Assembly: GCF_041729615.1 (NCBI RefSeq)
Contig: NZ_CP154874.1
Coordinates: 2,547,001-2,611,000, forward strand
DNA: 64,000 nt
Direction: 5' to 3'
From: Pseudomonas alcaligenes
Lineage (GTDB): Bacteria > Pseudomonadota > Gammaproteobacteria > Pseudomonadales > Pseudomonadaceae
How positions within the stretch are numbered: position 1 is the stretch's first letter; the number at the start of each line of letters is the position of its first letter. The notes beneath the pieces are model-generated. The model had not been told where the DNA came from and made no database searches. It saw nothing but the letters and a program-made list of their open reading frames with translations. A program made the position numbers and the translations under genes. Shown in pieces: positions 29,768-38,405 of this stretch.

Positions 29768-29804
29768 ACAAGGGTGACGCAGGATAGACGTTGAAAGTGC
29801 CCGG

Positions 29805-30167
29805 TCAGGCTTTGCTTTCGAACATCACATAGACCTTGCGGCAGGGCTCCAGCACTTCCCAGGTGCCCTTGAGGCCGGCCGGGATGACGAAGCGGTCGCC
29901 GGCGCGCACGGTCTTGGCGTTGCCGTCCTGATCGCGGATCACCGACACACCCTGGAGAATCTCGCAGTACTCGTGCTCGGTGTAGTTGATCGTCCACTGG
30001 CCCACGGCGCCTTCCCAGATACCGGTGTGGAACTGGCCGCAGGGGCTGCTGTAATGGTTGCGCACGCTCTGCTCGGGGTCGCCCTTGAGGATCTTCTCGG
30101 CGGCCGGGCGGTAGTGTTCCGGCGCGGTGGTGGCACTGGCGAAATCGACGATCTGGGCGACATTCAT
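29805..30167 (-). CDS. DUF861-type cupin protein
   Basis: 120 aa single-domain cupin (NYTEHEYCEILQGVSVIRDQDGNAKTVRAGDRFVIPAGLKGTWEVLEPCRKVYVMFE). It belongs to the (S)-ureidoglycine aminohydrolase/DUF861 group; no specific activity is known. AGGA lies 9 nt before the ATG. Divergent from the kauB-type dehydrogenase with a shared 217-bp control region, suggesting a role alongside polyamine or GABA catabolism. Confidence 0.8.
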   Translation of the reverse strand: MNVAQIVDFASATTAPEHYRPAAEKILKGDPEQSVRNHYSSPCGQFHTGIWEGAVGQWTINYTEHEYCEILQGVSVIRDQDGNAKTVRAGDRFVIPAGLKGTWEVLEPCRKVYVMFESKA

Positions 30168-30197
30168 GGCGTGGGGTCCTGGTGTTGTGGGCTGTCG

Positions 30198-30277
30198 ATG
30201 AGCGGCAGTCTATGTTTGATAAAACGAACATTGCAAGGCGTTTGACCGGCGGTTTGTCAAAAATATTGAAAAGGTGA
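30198..30277. promoter_or_regulatory. AT-rich shared control region cupin/kauB with possible PauR-like motifs
   Basis: Within the divergent gap two AT-rich words stand out against the GC-rich background: GTTTGATAAAACGAACAT near 30212 and GTTTGTCAAAAATATTGA near 30253. They resemble words upstream of the pauB-, pauD- and pauR-type genes in this window. Operator function is inferred only. Confidence 0.4.
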
Positions 30278-30384
30278 TTCGCTCTGGTTTAGTGTTGCCC
30301 GCACGATGGCCGGCAATCGGCCTGGCAGAATAATTGACAGTGCGTGTTGCCTATTTGCCACACGCTTCCACCGAGGATACTCGC

Positions 30385-31878
30385 ATGACCACCCTGACTC
30401 GTGCCGACTGGGAACAGCGCGCCAAGAACCTGAAGATCGAAGGCCGCGCCCTGATCCACGGCGAGCACCGCGATGCCGTTTCCGGCCAGACCTTCGAGTG
30501 CGTGAGCCCGGTCGATGGCCGCCTCCTGGGCCTGATTGCCAGCTGCGACGCCGCCGATGCCGAGGTCGCCGTGCGCGATGCCCGCGCCACCTTCGAGTCG
30601 GGCGTGTGGTCGCGCATGAAGCCGGTCGAGCGCAAGAAGATCATGATCCGCTTCGCCGACCTGCTCGACGCCCACGCCGAGGAGCTGGCCCTGCTGGAAA
30701 CCCTGGACATGGGCAAGCCGATCGCCTTCTCCCTCAGCGTCGACGTGGCCGGTGCCTCGCGCGCCATCCGCTGGAGCGGCGAGGCGATCGACAAGATCTA
30801 TGACGAGGTGGCCGCCACCCCGCACGACGAACTGGGCCTGGTGACCCGCGAGCCGGTGGGCGTGGTCGCCGCCATCGTGCCGTGGAACTTCCCGATGATC
30901 ATGACCGCCTGGAAGCTGGGCCCGGCCCTGGCCACCGGCAACTCGGTGATCGTCAAGCCGTCGGAGAAATCCCCGCTGACCGCCATCCGCATGGCCGAGC
31001 TGGCGCTTGAGGCCGGTATTCCGGCCGGCGTGCTCAACGTGCTGCCGGGCTTCGGCCACACCGTGGGCAAGGCCCTGGCCCTGCACATGGATGTCGACAC
31101 CCTGGTGTTCACCGGTTCGACCAAGATCGCCAAGCAGCTGATGATCTATGCCGGCGAATCGAACATGAAGCGCGTCTGGCTGGAAGCCGGCGGCAAGAGC
31201 GCCAACATCGTGTTTGAAGATGCGCCCTGCCTGAAGGAGGCCGCCGAGGCCGCTGCCATGGCCATCTGCTTCAACCAGGGCGAGATGTGCACCGCCGGTT
31301 CGCGCCTGCTGGTGCAGCGCTCGATCAAGGACCAGTTCATGCCCATGGTGGTCGAGGCCCTCAAGGGCTGGAAGGTCGGCCATGCGCTGGACCCGGAGAC
31401 CCAGGTCGGCGCGCTGGTCGACCAGGGTCACCTGAACAGCGTGCTGTCCTACATCGAGGCCGGCCATGCCGACCAGGCCAAGATGCTCTGCGGTGGCAAG
31501 CGCACCCTGGAAGAAACCGGTGGGGTCTACGTCGAGCCGACCATCTTCGACGACGCACACAACAAGATGCGCATCGCCCAGGAGGAGATCTTCGGCCCGG
31601 TGCTGACGGTGATTCCGTTCGACACCACCGAGGAAGCCATCGCCATCGCCAACGACAGCATCTACGGCCTGGCCGCCGCCATCTGGACCAGCAACCTGTC
31701 CAAGGCGCACCTGGCCGCCAAGGCCCTGCGCGTCGGCAGCATGTGGGTGAACCAGTACGACGGCGGCGACATGACCGCACCGTTCGGTGGCTACAAGCAG
31801 TCGGGCAACGGCCGCGACAAGTCGCTGCACGCCTTCGACAAATACACCGAGATCAAGGCCACCTGGATCAAGCTGTAA
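30385..31878 (+). CDS. kauB: Aldehyde dehydrogenase of polyamine/agmatine catabolism (KauB/PauC/PuuC type)
   Basis: 497 aa NAD(P)-dependent dehydrogenase oxidising gamma-glutamyl-gamma-aminobutyraldehyde and related omega-amino aldehydes. Catalytic features are intact: PWNFPMIMTAWKLGPALATGNSVIVKPSE, Glu in LEAGGKSAN, and catalytic Cys in FNQGEMCTAGSR. ATG 30385 (MTTLTRADWEQRAKNLKIEGR) matches KauB/PauC of P. aeruginosa as I recall it, with the same length. It probably completes the pathway of the pauB- and pauD-type genes further along. Substrate range is inferred from similarity. Confidence 0.93.
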   Translation: MTTLTRADWEQRAKNLKIEGRALIHGEHRDAVSGQTFECVSPVDGRLLGLIASCDAADAEVAVRDARATFESGVWSRMKPVERKKIMIRFADLLDAHAEELALLETLDMGKPIAFSLSVDVAGASRAIRWSGEAIDKIYDEVAATPHDELGLVTREPVGVVAAIVPWNFPMIMTAWKLGPALATGNSVIVKPSEKSPLTAIRMAELALEAGIPAGVLNVLPGFGHTVGKALALHMDVDTLVFTGSTKIAKQLMIYAGESNMKRVWLEAGGKSANIVFEDAPCLKEAAEAAAMAICFNQGEMCTAGSRLLVQRSIKDQFMPMVVEALKGWKVGHALDPETQVGALVDQGHLNSVLSYIEAGHADQAKMLCGGKRTLEETGGVYVEPTIFDDAHNKMRIAQEEIFGPVLTVIPFDTTEEAIAIANDSIYGLAAAIWTSNLSKAHLAAKALRVGSMWVNQYDGGDMTAPFGGYKQSGNGRDKSLHAFDKYTEIKATWIKL

Positions 31879-32194
31879 GTACGCGGGACGATCTCCTGGT
31901 CGTCGGCCATACGGCGTTGCGTCCTCGCTTTTAATGCTCACGTACTGCAGTACGCTGCGTTTAAAAGCTGCGGGGCGCCTGACTCGCTGACGCTCGCCCT
32001 TCGGGCCAGCCTAACGGCTGTTACTCCCGTTGGTCGTTGGTCCTGGCCTTAGCCCAGGAGATCTTCATCGATGTTGGGCTAGTTTGACCGTACTTTAAGG
32101 TCCGCCCTTCGGGGCCGGCTCCCGAGTGAGCCACACCTGCGGCCGGGTTTCCTTGGGAACCCGGCCGTTTGCTTTGGCCGGAAAGGATTGGGCT
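31879..32194. other. Gene-free 316-bp stretch with several hairpins
   Basis: No convincing gene. It contains CACGTACTGCAGTACGCTGCG with a PstI-like palindrome near 31939, CCTGGCCTTAGCCCAGG near 32042, an AGCCCA...TGGGCT pair spanning ~32051-32080, a GCCCTTCGGGGC hairpin near 32104, and the 10-bp stem at 32140-32167. The density of palindromes suggests a dispersed repeat or a structured 3' region, not a coding gene. Confidence 0.5.
32140..32167 (+). terminator. Strong hairpin before MFS gene
   Basis: CGGCCGGGTT and AACCCGGCCG form a perfect 10-bp stem around TCCTTGGG, followed by TTTGCTTT. It ends 27 bp before the MFS start, so it could terminate kauB readthrough or attenuate the MFS gene. 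Confidence 0.5.
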
Positions 32195-33352
32195 ATGCGT
32201 TGGGGAACCTACTTCGCCGTTACCGCGGCGGTGGTCATAGTCGGACTGGCGCTGGGGGTGACCCTGCCGCTGGTCTCGCTGCGCCTGGAAAGCTGGGGCT
32301 ACGGGCCCTTCGCCATTGGCGTGATGGCGGCCATGCCGGCCGTCGGCGTGCTGCTCGGCGCCCGTCTGACCGGGCGCCTGGCCGGCTGGCTGGGTACCCC
32401 GCGCAGCCTGCGCCTGTGCCTGCTGGCCAGTGCCTGTTCGGTCGGCCTGCTGGCGCTGTTGCCCTATTACCCGCTGTGGCTGCTGCTGCGCCTGCTGATC
32501 GGCATTTCCCTGACCGTGGTCTTCGTCCTCGGCGAGAGCTGGATCAACCAGCTGGTCGAGGAGCGCCTGCGCGGCCGCCTGGTGGCCCTGTACGGCACCG
32601 GCTTCGCCCTCAGCCAGCTGGCCGGACCGCTGGCGCTGACGGTCATCGGCAGCACCAGCGACCTCGGCTTCTGGCTCTCGGTCGGCCTGCTGGTGGCCGG
32701 CAGCCTGGTGCTGCTCGGCCATAGCGGGGCGCCGCGGGTGGATGCGCACAGCGCCTCCGGGCGTGGCTTCCTGCGTTTCTGTCGCGGCCAGCCGGCCATC
32801 GCCTGGGCGGTGGCACTGTTCGCCGCCTTCGAGGCCATGGTCCTGACCCTGCTGCCGGTCTACCTGATCCGCGAAGGCTTCGCCCAGGAGACGGCGCTGC
32901 TGATGGCCAGTGTGGTGGTGGTCGGCGATGCCCTGTTGCAGCTGCCCATCGGCCTGCTCGCCGACCGGGTGTCGCGCGCCACCCTGTTCCGTGTCTGCGG
33001 CGTGGTCCTGCTGCTGTCCAGCCTGGCCATCCCGGCACTGCTGCACACGCTGCTGATCTGGCCGCTGCTGGTGCTGTTCGGCGCTTCCGCCGGTGGTCTC
33101 TACACCCTGTCGCTGATCCTGGTTGGGCAGTTCTACCGCGATGACGCGCTGGTCCGCGCCAACGCCCATATCGCCCTGTTGTGGGGCGTCGGCTGCCTGC
33201 TCGGGCCGCTGTCCACCGGCGCCGCCAGCCAGTGGCTGAGCGGCCATGCGCTGCCGCTGCTGATGGCCGCCGGTGCCGCGCTGTTCGTCGCCCTGGCCTG
33301 GCGCCGCGCGGCCTTCCAGGCGCCGCTGGCGAGCCCGCTGGCCGGCGACTAG
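32195..33352 (+). CDS. MFS transporter
   Basis: 385 aa, about 12 hydrophobic helices. ATG 32195 (MRWGTYFAVTAAVVIVGLALGVTLPL) is preferred, with GAAAGGATTGGG upstream. The loop GRLAGWLGTPRSLRL after helix 2 and LADRVSRATLF in the second half are MFS loop 2-3/8-9 motifs. It resembles YcaD-type MFS proteins; the substrate is unknown. Confidence 0.88.
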   Translation: MRWGTYFAVTAAVVIVGLALGVTLPLVSLRLESWGYGPFAIGVMAAMPAVGVLLGARLTGRLAGWLGTPRSLRLCLLASACSVGLLALLPYYPLWLLLRLLIGISLTVVFVLGESWINQLVEERLRGRLVALYGTGFALSQLAGPLALTVIGSTSDLGFWLSVGLLVAGSLVLLGHSGAPRVDAHSASGRGFLRFCRGQPAIAWAVALFAAFEAMVLTLLPVYLIREGFAQETALLMASVVVVGDALLQLPIGLLADRVSRATLFRVCGVVLLLSSLAIPALLHTLLIWPLLVLFGASAGGLYTLSLILVGQFYRDDALVRANAHIALLWGVGCLLGPLSTGAASQWLSGHALPLLMAAGAALFVALAWRRAAFQAPLASPLAGD

Positions 33353-33387
33353 GGTTGTCTCCCAGGCCCATCCGCCGGGAGACCAGC

Positions 33388-34344
33388 ATGTACAGCCGAA
33401 TCCTCGCCGCGCCTCTGGCTCTGCTGGCGTTCGCCGCCGGCGCCGCCGATCTGCCCGGCAGCGCCGACCACCCGGCCATCCCGCGCTACGAGGGCGCGGA
33501 AATCTACGCCTACCAGACGCAGGCCTATACCGACTGGCGCTTTCTCAAGGCGCCGGCCAGCGCCTACGGCGGCCTGCAGAAGAACCTGGGCGCCACCGAG
33601 GTGCTGGAAGGCAAGCTGACCCGCTTGAGCTACCGCGCGCCGGCCGAGCGCACGCCGCTGGAGATCTTGCGCAACTACCAGCAGGCCCTGGCCGACGCCG
33701 GCTTCGAGACCCTGTTCGTCTGTGCGCGCGAGGAATGCGGCGGGCGCAACTTCAACCATGCGATCACGATGGACATGCACTTTCGCGAGTATCACCAGGA
33801 TCAGCGCTATCTGTATGCCCGTCTCAAGCGGCCGGAAGGTGATCTGTATGCCGCGCTCTACGTGGTGCTCAACCAGTCCGGCGGCGGGCCGAACAAGGGC
33901 CGCAGCCTGATCCAGCTGGATGTGCTGGAGCGCAAGGCGATGGAGCAGCGCATGCTGGTGGTCGAGGCCGGCGAGCTGCAGCAGGGGCTCGACCAGCAGG
34001 GAAGGGTGGCGCTGTACGGCCTGTACTTCGACACCGACAAGGCCGAGATGCGCGCCGACTCGGCGGCCCAGCTGGCGGAGATCGCCAAGCTGCTGCAGGC
34101 CCGCGCGCAGCTGCAGGTGCTGGTGGTCGGGCATACCGACGCCCAGGGCGCGCTGGACTACAACCGCGAGCTGGCGCAGCGCCGCGCGCAGTCCATCGTC
34201 GAGGCGCTGGTGACGCAGCACGGCATTGCCCGCGAGCGCCTGACGGCGGTTGGCGTCGGCATGGCCGCGCCGGTGGCGAGCAATCGCGACGAGGCGGGCA
34301 GGGCGCTGAACCGGCGCGTGGAACTGGTGGACCGGGCCCAGTAG
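33388..34344 (+). CDS. DUF4892 / OmpA family outer-envelope protein
   Basis: 318 aa. Signal peptide MYSRILAAPLALLAFAAGAAD, then a DUF4892-like region at ~25-200 (IPRYEGAEIYAYQTQAYTDWRFLKAP ... TLFVCAREECGGRNF) and an OmpA C-terminal peptidoglycan-binding domain at ~212-318 (LYFDTDKAEMRADSAAQL ... VVGHTDAQGALDYNRELAQRRAQSI ... NRRVEL). Likely anchors to the cell wall non-covalently. GGGAG lies 7 nt before the ATG. It ends exactly where the convergent MocR gene ends. Confidence 0.87.
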   Translation: MYSRILAAPLALLAFAAGAADLPGSADHPAIPRYEGAEIYAYQTQAYTDWRFLKAPASAYGGLQKNLGATEVLEGKLTRLSYRAPAERTPLEILRNYQQALADAGFETLFVCAREECGGRNFNHAITMDMHFREYHQDQRYLYARLKRPEGDLYAALYVVLNQSGGGPNKGRSLIQLDVLERKAMEQRMLVVEAGELQQGLDQQGRVALYGLYFDTDKAEMRADSAAQLAEIAKLLQARAQLQVLVVGHTDAQGALDYNRELAQRRAQSIVEALVTQHGIARERLTAVGVGMAAPVASNRDEAGRALNRRVELVDRAQ

Positions 34345-35766
34345 TCAGGCCTGCTCGGCCAGCAGCTGCGCCACCGTCTCGCCGACCCGCCGCACCGCCT
34401 GCTCGATGGCGTCGCCCTGGGCGGTGGCGAAGTTCATGCGCAGGCAATTGCGGTACTTGCCGGCGGCGGAAAAGATGCTGCCCGGCGCGATCTGCACCTT
34501 GTGCGGCGCCAGCAGGCGGTTGAGGCGCTGGCTGTCGAAGCCCTGCGGCATCTCCACCCACAGCATGAAGCCACCCTGCGGCTGGCTGACCCGGGTGCCG
34601 GCGGGGAAATAGCGGCTGACCCAGCCGGTCATCAGCTCGCGGCCGCGCGCGTACTGGCTGCGCATGCGCCGCAGGTGCGGCTGGTAGAGGCCGGCGCCGA
34701 TGAACTCGGCCAGCGCCAGCTGCGGCAGCTGGGCGCTCATCCCGGTGCCCATGTACTTCATGTGCAGCACCCGCTGCAGGTAGCGGCCGGGTGCGATCCA
34801 GCCGATGCGCAGGCCCGGCGCCAGGGTCTTGGAGAAGGAGCTGCAGAGCAGCACGCGGCCGTCCTCGTCGAACGACTTGATGCTGCGCGGGCGTGGATAG
34901 CGGTAGGCCAGCTCGCCGTAGATGTCGTCCTCGATGATCGCCAGGTCGTAGCGCTGGGCCAGTTCCAGCAGGGCGCGCTTGTTCGCCTCGGGCATGATGT
35001 AGCCGAGCGGGTTGTTGCAGGTCGGGGTCAGCTGGATGGCCTTGATCGGCCACTGCTCCAGGGCCATCTCCAGGGCTTCCAGGTTGATCCCGGTGAGCGG
35101 GTCGGTGGGCAGCTCCAGGGCCTTGAGGCCGAAGCCCTTGAGCGCCTGCATCACCCCGTGGAAGCTCGGCGAGTCCACCGCGACTATGTCGCCGGGCTGG
35201 CAGATGGCGCGCAGCGCGGCCGACAGCGCCTCGTGGCAGCCGGTGGTGATGACGATGTCCTCGGCCGGCACCTGGCAGCCGGAGTCCAGCATCAGGCGCG
35301 CCACCTGCTCGCGCAGGCCGAGGTCGCCCTCCAGGCTGCCGTAGCTCAGCTCGCGCAGGCCCTGGCGCCGGCTCAGGCGCGACAGGCTGCGCAGCAGCGG
35401 GCGCAGGGTCGGTGCGGCGATGTCGGGGATGCCGCGGCCGAGCTGCACCATGTCGCCATAGGGCGGGGTGGCGATCAGCTCCAGCACCTGGTCCCACTGC
35501 GACACCTCCACCGGGCGCTGTGCCGCGCGGCTGACCATCGGCAGCGCCGGTTTCTGCCGGCCTAGCGGCACGAAGTAGCCGGACTTCGGCCGCGGCTCCA
35601 CCAGGCCATCGTCCTCCAGCTGGCGGTAGGCCTGCTGCACCGTGCTCAGGCTGACGCCGTGCTCCTGGCTGAGGGCGCGTACCGAGGGCAGGCGTTCGCC
35701 GGGGCGGTACAGGCCCTGCTCGATGCGGGTGCCGAGCAGCTCGGCCAGGTTCATGTAGAGGGTCAT
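34345..35766 (-). CDS. MocR/PdxR-type GntR regulator with aminotransferase domain
   Basis: 473 aa. N-terminal GntR winged helix (~5-75: LYRPGERLPSVRALSQEHGVSLSTVQQAYRQLEDDGLVEPRPKSGYFV) fused to a fold-type I aminotransferase domain with the PLP lysine motif LCSSFSKTLAPGLRIGW. Such fusions sense PLP or amino compounds. ATG 35766 has AAGG 8 nt upstream; the longer frame to 35799 does not. No target gene can be named; the closest candidates are the adjacent divergent DUF1127 gene and itself. Confidence 0.9.
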   Translation of the reverse strand: MTLYMNLAELLGTRIEQGLYRPGERLPSVRALSQEHGVSLSTVQQAYRQLEDDGLVEPRPKSGYFVPLGRQKPALPMVSRAAQRPVEVSQWDQVLELIATPPYGDMVQLGRGIPDIAAPTLRPLLRSLSRLSRRQGLRELSYGSLEGDLGLREQVARLMLDSGCQVPAEDIVITTGCHEALSAALRAICQPGDIVAVDSPSFHGVMQALKGFGLKALELPTDPLTGINLEALEMALEQWPIKAIQLTPTCNNPLGYIMPEANKRALLELAQRYDLAIIEDDIYGELAYRYPRPRSIKSFDEDGRVLLCSSFSKTLAPGLRIGWIAPGRYLQRVLHMKYMGTGMSAQLPQLALAEFIGAGLYQPHLRRMRSQYARGRELMTGWVSRYFPAGTRVSQPQGGFMLWVEMPQGFDSQRLNRLLAPHKVQIAPGSIFSAAGKYRNCLRMNFATAQGDAIEQAVRRVGETVAQLLAEQA

Positions 35767-35941
35767 GACAGATGCCTTGCCCTGATGCCGGGCGAGCAAT
35801 ACAGATGCCGCCAGAATAGAGCATTCAGCCGCGCAGTCGAGCGCTCTGTATGGTGTTAATTAACAATTTTTGAATCTGTATCGTCTGTATGGTCGCCGCC
35901 ATCATGGTCTCCCAAGGGAACAGCCTGACGGAGGGCCGACC

Positions 35942-36166
35942 ATGCGCGAATTCGGAGGTCTGTATGTGGCGCTGCGGGAGCGCCGGGACAGTGGCGAGCG
36001 CCTGCCACTGCGCGAGCTGGGGCGGCGCTGGCACCTGCTGCGCCGGCACCTGGCGACCCGCCGCGCGCTGCTCGAGCTGGATGCCGAGCAGCTGCAGGAC
36101 ATCGGCCTGAGCGCCGAGCAGGCGCGGGCCGAGGCGACCCGGCCCTGGTGGCGGTTGTTGCGCTAG
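35942..36166 (+). CDS. DUF1127 domain small protein
   Basis: 74 aa, strongly basic. The C-terminal half (LLELDAEQLQDIGLSAEQARAEATRPWWR) is the DUF1127/YjiS-like motif found in small proteins implicated in phosphate, carbon and RNA regulation in alphaproteobacteria. GGAGG at 7-nt spacing supports the start. Divergent from the MocR regulator, a common pairing that suggests it is a target. Confidence 0.85.
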   Translation: MREFGGLYVALRERRDSGERLPLRELGRRWHLLRRHLATRRALLELDAEQLQDIGLSAEQARAEATRPWWRLLR

Positions 36167-36206
36167 GTGCGGACTCTGCGGTCTGCCAGCCGGGTTCCGA
36201 CCACCT

Positions 36207-36265
36207 GTAGCCCGGATGTAATCCGGGAGGCAGGCAGCTCCGCCCCCGGATTGCATCCGGGCTAC
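36207..36265. repeat. REP-like palindromic element
   Basis: Outer arms GTAGCCCGGATGTAATCCGGG and CCCGGATTGCATCCGGGCTAC form a 21-bp inverted repeat with one mismatch, around a 17-nt centre; each arm is itself a CCGGAT..ATCCGG hairpin. A related copy lies at 47174-47224. This is the layout of Pseudomonas REP/BIME elements. Confidence 0.85.
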
Positions 36266-36294
36266 CCACTGTTGCGCTAGCAGGGCTCGATGTG

Positions 36295-36392
36295 TCCCCT
36301 CTCCCCGCCGGGAAGAGGGTTAGGCAGAGGGCAGCGCTGGCACATTACCTTCTCCCCCGCCCCCTCTCTCGTAAACGGGGGAGGGCTCGGCC
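36295..36392. repeat. CCCTCTCCCC-type palindromic repeat pair
   Basis: Contains CCCTCTCCCCGCCGGGAAGAGGG and CCCCCTCTCTCGTAAACGGGGGAGGG, two imperfect hairpins in tandem. This kind of sequence is widespread between genes in Pseudomonas. It lies just past the stop of the pauB-type gene and may help end its transcript. Confidence 0.65.
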
Positions 36393-36396
36393 GGTT

Positions 36397-37731
36397 TCAG
36401 ACCAGACCCGCCGCCTCCTTCAGGCGGTACCAGGCCATGCCCAGGGCCAGCAGCGGCGAGCGCAGGTGCTTGCCGCCGGGGAAGGTCATGTGCGGCACGC
36501 GGTTGAACAGCTCGAAGCCGCCGCCCTGTTCGCCGGCAATCGCCTCGGCCAGCAGCTTGCCGGCCAGGTGGGTGGCGTTGAGGCCGTGCCCGGCATAGGC
36601 CTGGGCGTGGTAGACGTTGGGCTGATCCTTGAGCCGGCCGATCTGCGGTAGGCGGTTGGCGCCGATGCCGATCATGCCGCCCCACTGGAAGTCGATCCGC
36701 ACATCCTCCAGCTCCGGGAAGACTTTCAGCATTTTCGGCCGCATATAGGCGGCGATGTCCGCCGGATCGCGGCCGGAATAGTGGCAGGCGCCGCCGAACA
36801 GCAGGCGTTTGTCGGCCGACAGGCGATAGTAGTCCAGCGCCACGCGCTGGTCGCACAGCGCCATATTCTGCGGGATCAGCGCGCGTGCGCGCGCTTCGCC
36901 CAGCGGCTCGGTGGCGATCACGTAGCTGCCGGCGGGCAGTACCTTGCCGCCCAGCTCCGGGTCCAGGCCGTTGAGGTAGGCATTGCAGGCCAGGACCAGG
37001 GTCTTGGCGCGCACACTGCCGCGGGCGGTGTGTACCTTCACCTCGGGGCCGTAGTCGATGCGGCTCACCGGCGAGTGTTCGAACAGGCGCACGCCCAGCG
37101 AGGCCGCCGCGGCTGCCTCGCCCAGGGCCAGGTTGAGCGGGTGCAGGTGGCCCGAGCCCATGTCGATCATGCCGCCGCAGTAACGGTCGGAGCCGACGAC
37201 CTGGTGCATCTGCTGCGGTTGCAGCAGACGCAGTTCGTGGCGGTAGCCGAGGCTTTCCAGCTCGGCCTTGTCCTCGGCGAAGCCGTCCAGGTGGGCCGGC
37301 TTGTTGGCCAGGTCGCAGTAGCCCCAGGTCAGGTCGCAGTCGATCTGGAACTCTTCCACGCGGCGACGCACCAGCTCCACCGCCTCCAGGCCCATCAGCT
37401 TGAGCTGGCGCACGCCGTCGGCGCCGATCACCGGCTCGAACTGTTCGACGCCATGGCCGACCCCGCGGATCAGCTGGCCGCCGTTGCGCCCGCTGGCACC
37501 CCAGCCGACCAGATGAGCTTCCAGTAGCACTACCGAGAAGCCCTTGCGGGCCAGTTCGATGGCGGTGTTGAGGCCGGAGAAGCCGCCGCCGACGATGCAC
37601 ACGTCGGCCAGTTCCTCGCCTGCCAGTGTCGGGTAGCTCAGCTGGCGGTTGGCCGTGGCGGCGTAGTAGGAGGCGGCGTGCTGGTCGCTGTGCACGGCGG
37701 GGCGTTGCGGCTGGTGAACGCGGGCGTTCAT
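36397..37731 (-). CDS. pauB: FAD-dependent oxidoreductase, gamma-glutamylputrescine oxidase type (PauB/PuuB)
   Basis: 444 aa DAO-type flavoprotein. The FAD-binding VCIVGGGFSGLNTAIELARKGFSVVLLEAHLVGWGASGRNGGQ is near residues 43-87, followed by CGGMIDMGSGHLHPLNLALG and the C-terminal QWGGMIGIGANRLPQIGRL and YAGHGLNATHLAGKLLAEAI. The family oxidises gamma-glutamylated polyamines in the Pau/Puu pathway; the exact paralogue is not certain. AGGA lies 8 nt before the ATG. An AT-rich motif shared with other pau-type genes lies just upstream. Confidence 0.88.
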   Translation of the reverse strand: MNARVHQPQRPAVHSDQHAASYYAATANRQLSYPTLAGEELADVCIVGGGFSGLNTAIELARKGFSVVLLEAHLVGWGASGRNGGQLIRGVGHGVEQFEPVIGADGVRQLKLMGLEAVELVRRRVEEFQIDCDLTWGYCDLANKPAHLDGFAEDKAELESLGYRHELRLLQPQQMHQVVGSDRYCGGMIDMGSGHLHPLNLALGEAAAAASLGVRLFEHSPVSRIDYGPEVKVHTARGSVRAKTLVLACNAYLNGLDPELGGKVLPAGSYVIATEPLGEARARALIPQNMALCDQRVALDYYRLSADKRLLFGGACHYSGRDPADIAAYMRPKMLKVFPELEDVRIDFQWGGMIGIGANRLPQIGRLKDQPNVYHAQAYAGHGLNATHLAGKLLAEAIAGEQGGGFELFNRVPHMTFPGGKHLRSPLLALGMAWYRLKEAAGLV

Positions 37732-37751
37732 GTGCGAAATCCTGAGTTATG

Positions 37752-37769
37752 TGTTGTTAAAATTTTACG
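37752..37769 (-). promoter_or_regulatory. Possible PauR-type operator before pauB
   Basis: The plus-strand word TGTTGTTAAAATTTTACG lies 20 bp before the pauB start. It matches the word upstream of the pauD-type gene at 49787 (TGTTTGACATATTTTACG) at 13 of 18 positions. Regulation by PauR is inferred. Confidence 0.4.
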
Positions 37770-37889
37770 CAGCTTAAGCATGGCCCATGCCAGGCGCCAA
37801 GAGCGCCCCAGGAAAAACTCTTTTCACTCGCAGTCATCGACGCCACTGCCGCGCGGATACACTAGCGGCATTCAGCACAAGGCCCGTCA

Positions 37890-38243
37890 ATGAGTTGCAC
37901 CGACCGCAAGATCGACCAGCTGCGCCGGCAGATTCCGCGTTTCGCCTGCGTGCTCGGCTGCCATGACTGCTGCGGCCCGGTCACCGCCTCGTCCGAGGAA
38001 CTGGCGCGCCTGCCGGTCAGGAGCGATGCCGAGCACGACGCGGCGCTGGCCGAGTACAACTGCGTGCACCTCGGCCCGCAGGGTTGCACGGTGTATGACC
38101 AGCGCCCGCTGATCTGTCGCCTGTTCGGCACCACGCCGAACCTGCCCTGCCCGCACGGCCAGGGGCCGGAAACGCCGATCGAGCCGGCCGTCGAGCGCCA
38201 GGTACATCGGCTGATCGCCAGTACCCGCCAGCGCCTGGTGTGA
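37890..38243 (+). CDS. YkgJ family cysteine cluster protein
   Basis: 117 aa. Conserved cysteines match the CxxxCxxCC-like zinc/iron cluster family: FACVLGCHDCCGPVTAS, then NCVHLGPQGCTVYDQRPLICRLFG and LPCPHG. Metal binding is likely; function unknown. Divergent from pauB. Confidence 0.87.
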   Translation: MSCTDRKIDQLRRQIPRFACVLGCHDCCGPVTASSEELARLPVRSDAEHDAALAEYNCVHLGPQGCTVYDQRPLICRLFGTTPNLPCPHGQGPETPIEPAVERQVHRLIASTRQRLV

Positions 38244-38405
38244 GTATCTGCTACGCGTCGGCGAATGGCCTCGGCAAGCCGCTTGCGGCTAACGCGCTTC
38301 AGCGCGGCCCGAAGCGAGTCTGCTCATTTTTGCAACTCGTAAACTCCGCGCCCTCGGCCATTTCTGCCTTGTCGCGCTCTAGCTCGCGAGATCCCCGCGT
38401 TTGCG
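38244..38405. other. Gene-free stretch with hairpins
   Basis: Contains AGCCGC/GCGGCT around TT at 38277-38290 and CGCGC/GCGCG around TTCA at 38293-38306. No gene is supported; it has the look of a dispersed intergenic repeat. Confidence 0.45.

Noticed and set aside
30289..31941. 550-codon minus-strand ORF opposite kauB
   Set aside because: Covers a well-conserved dehydrogenase on the other strand and shows no domain.
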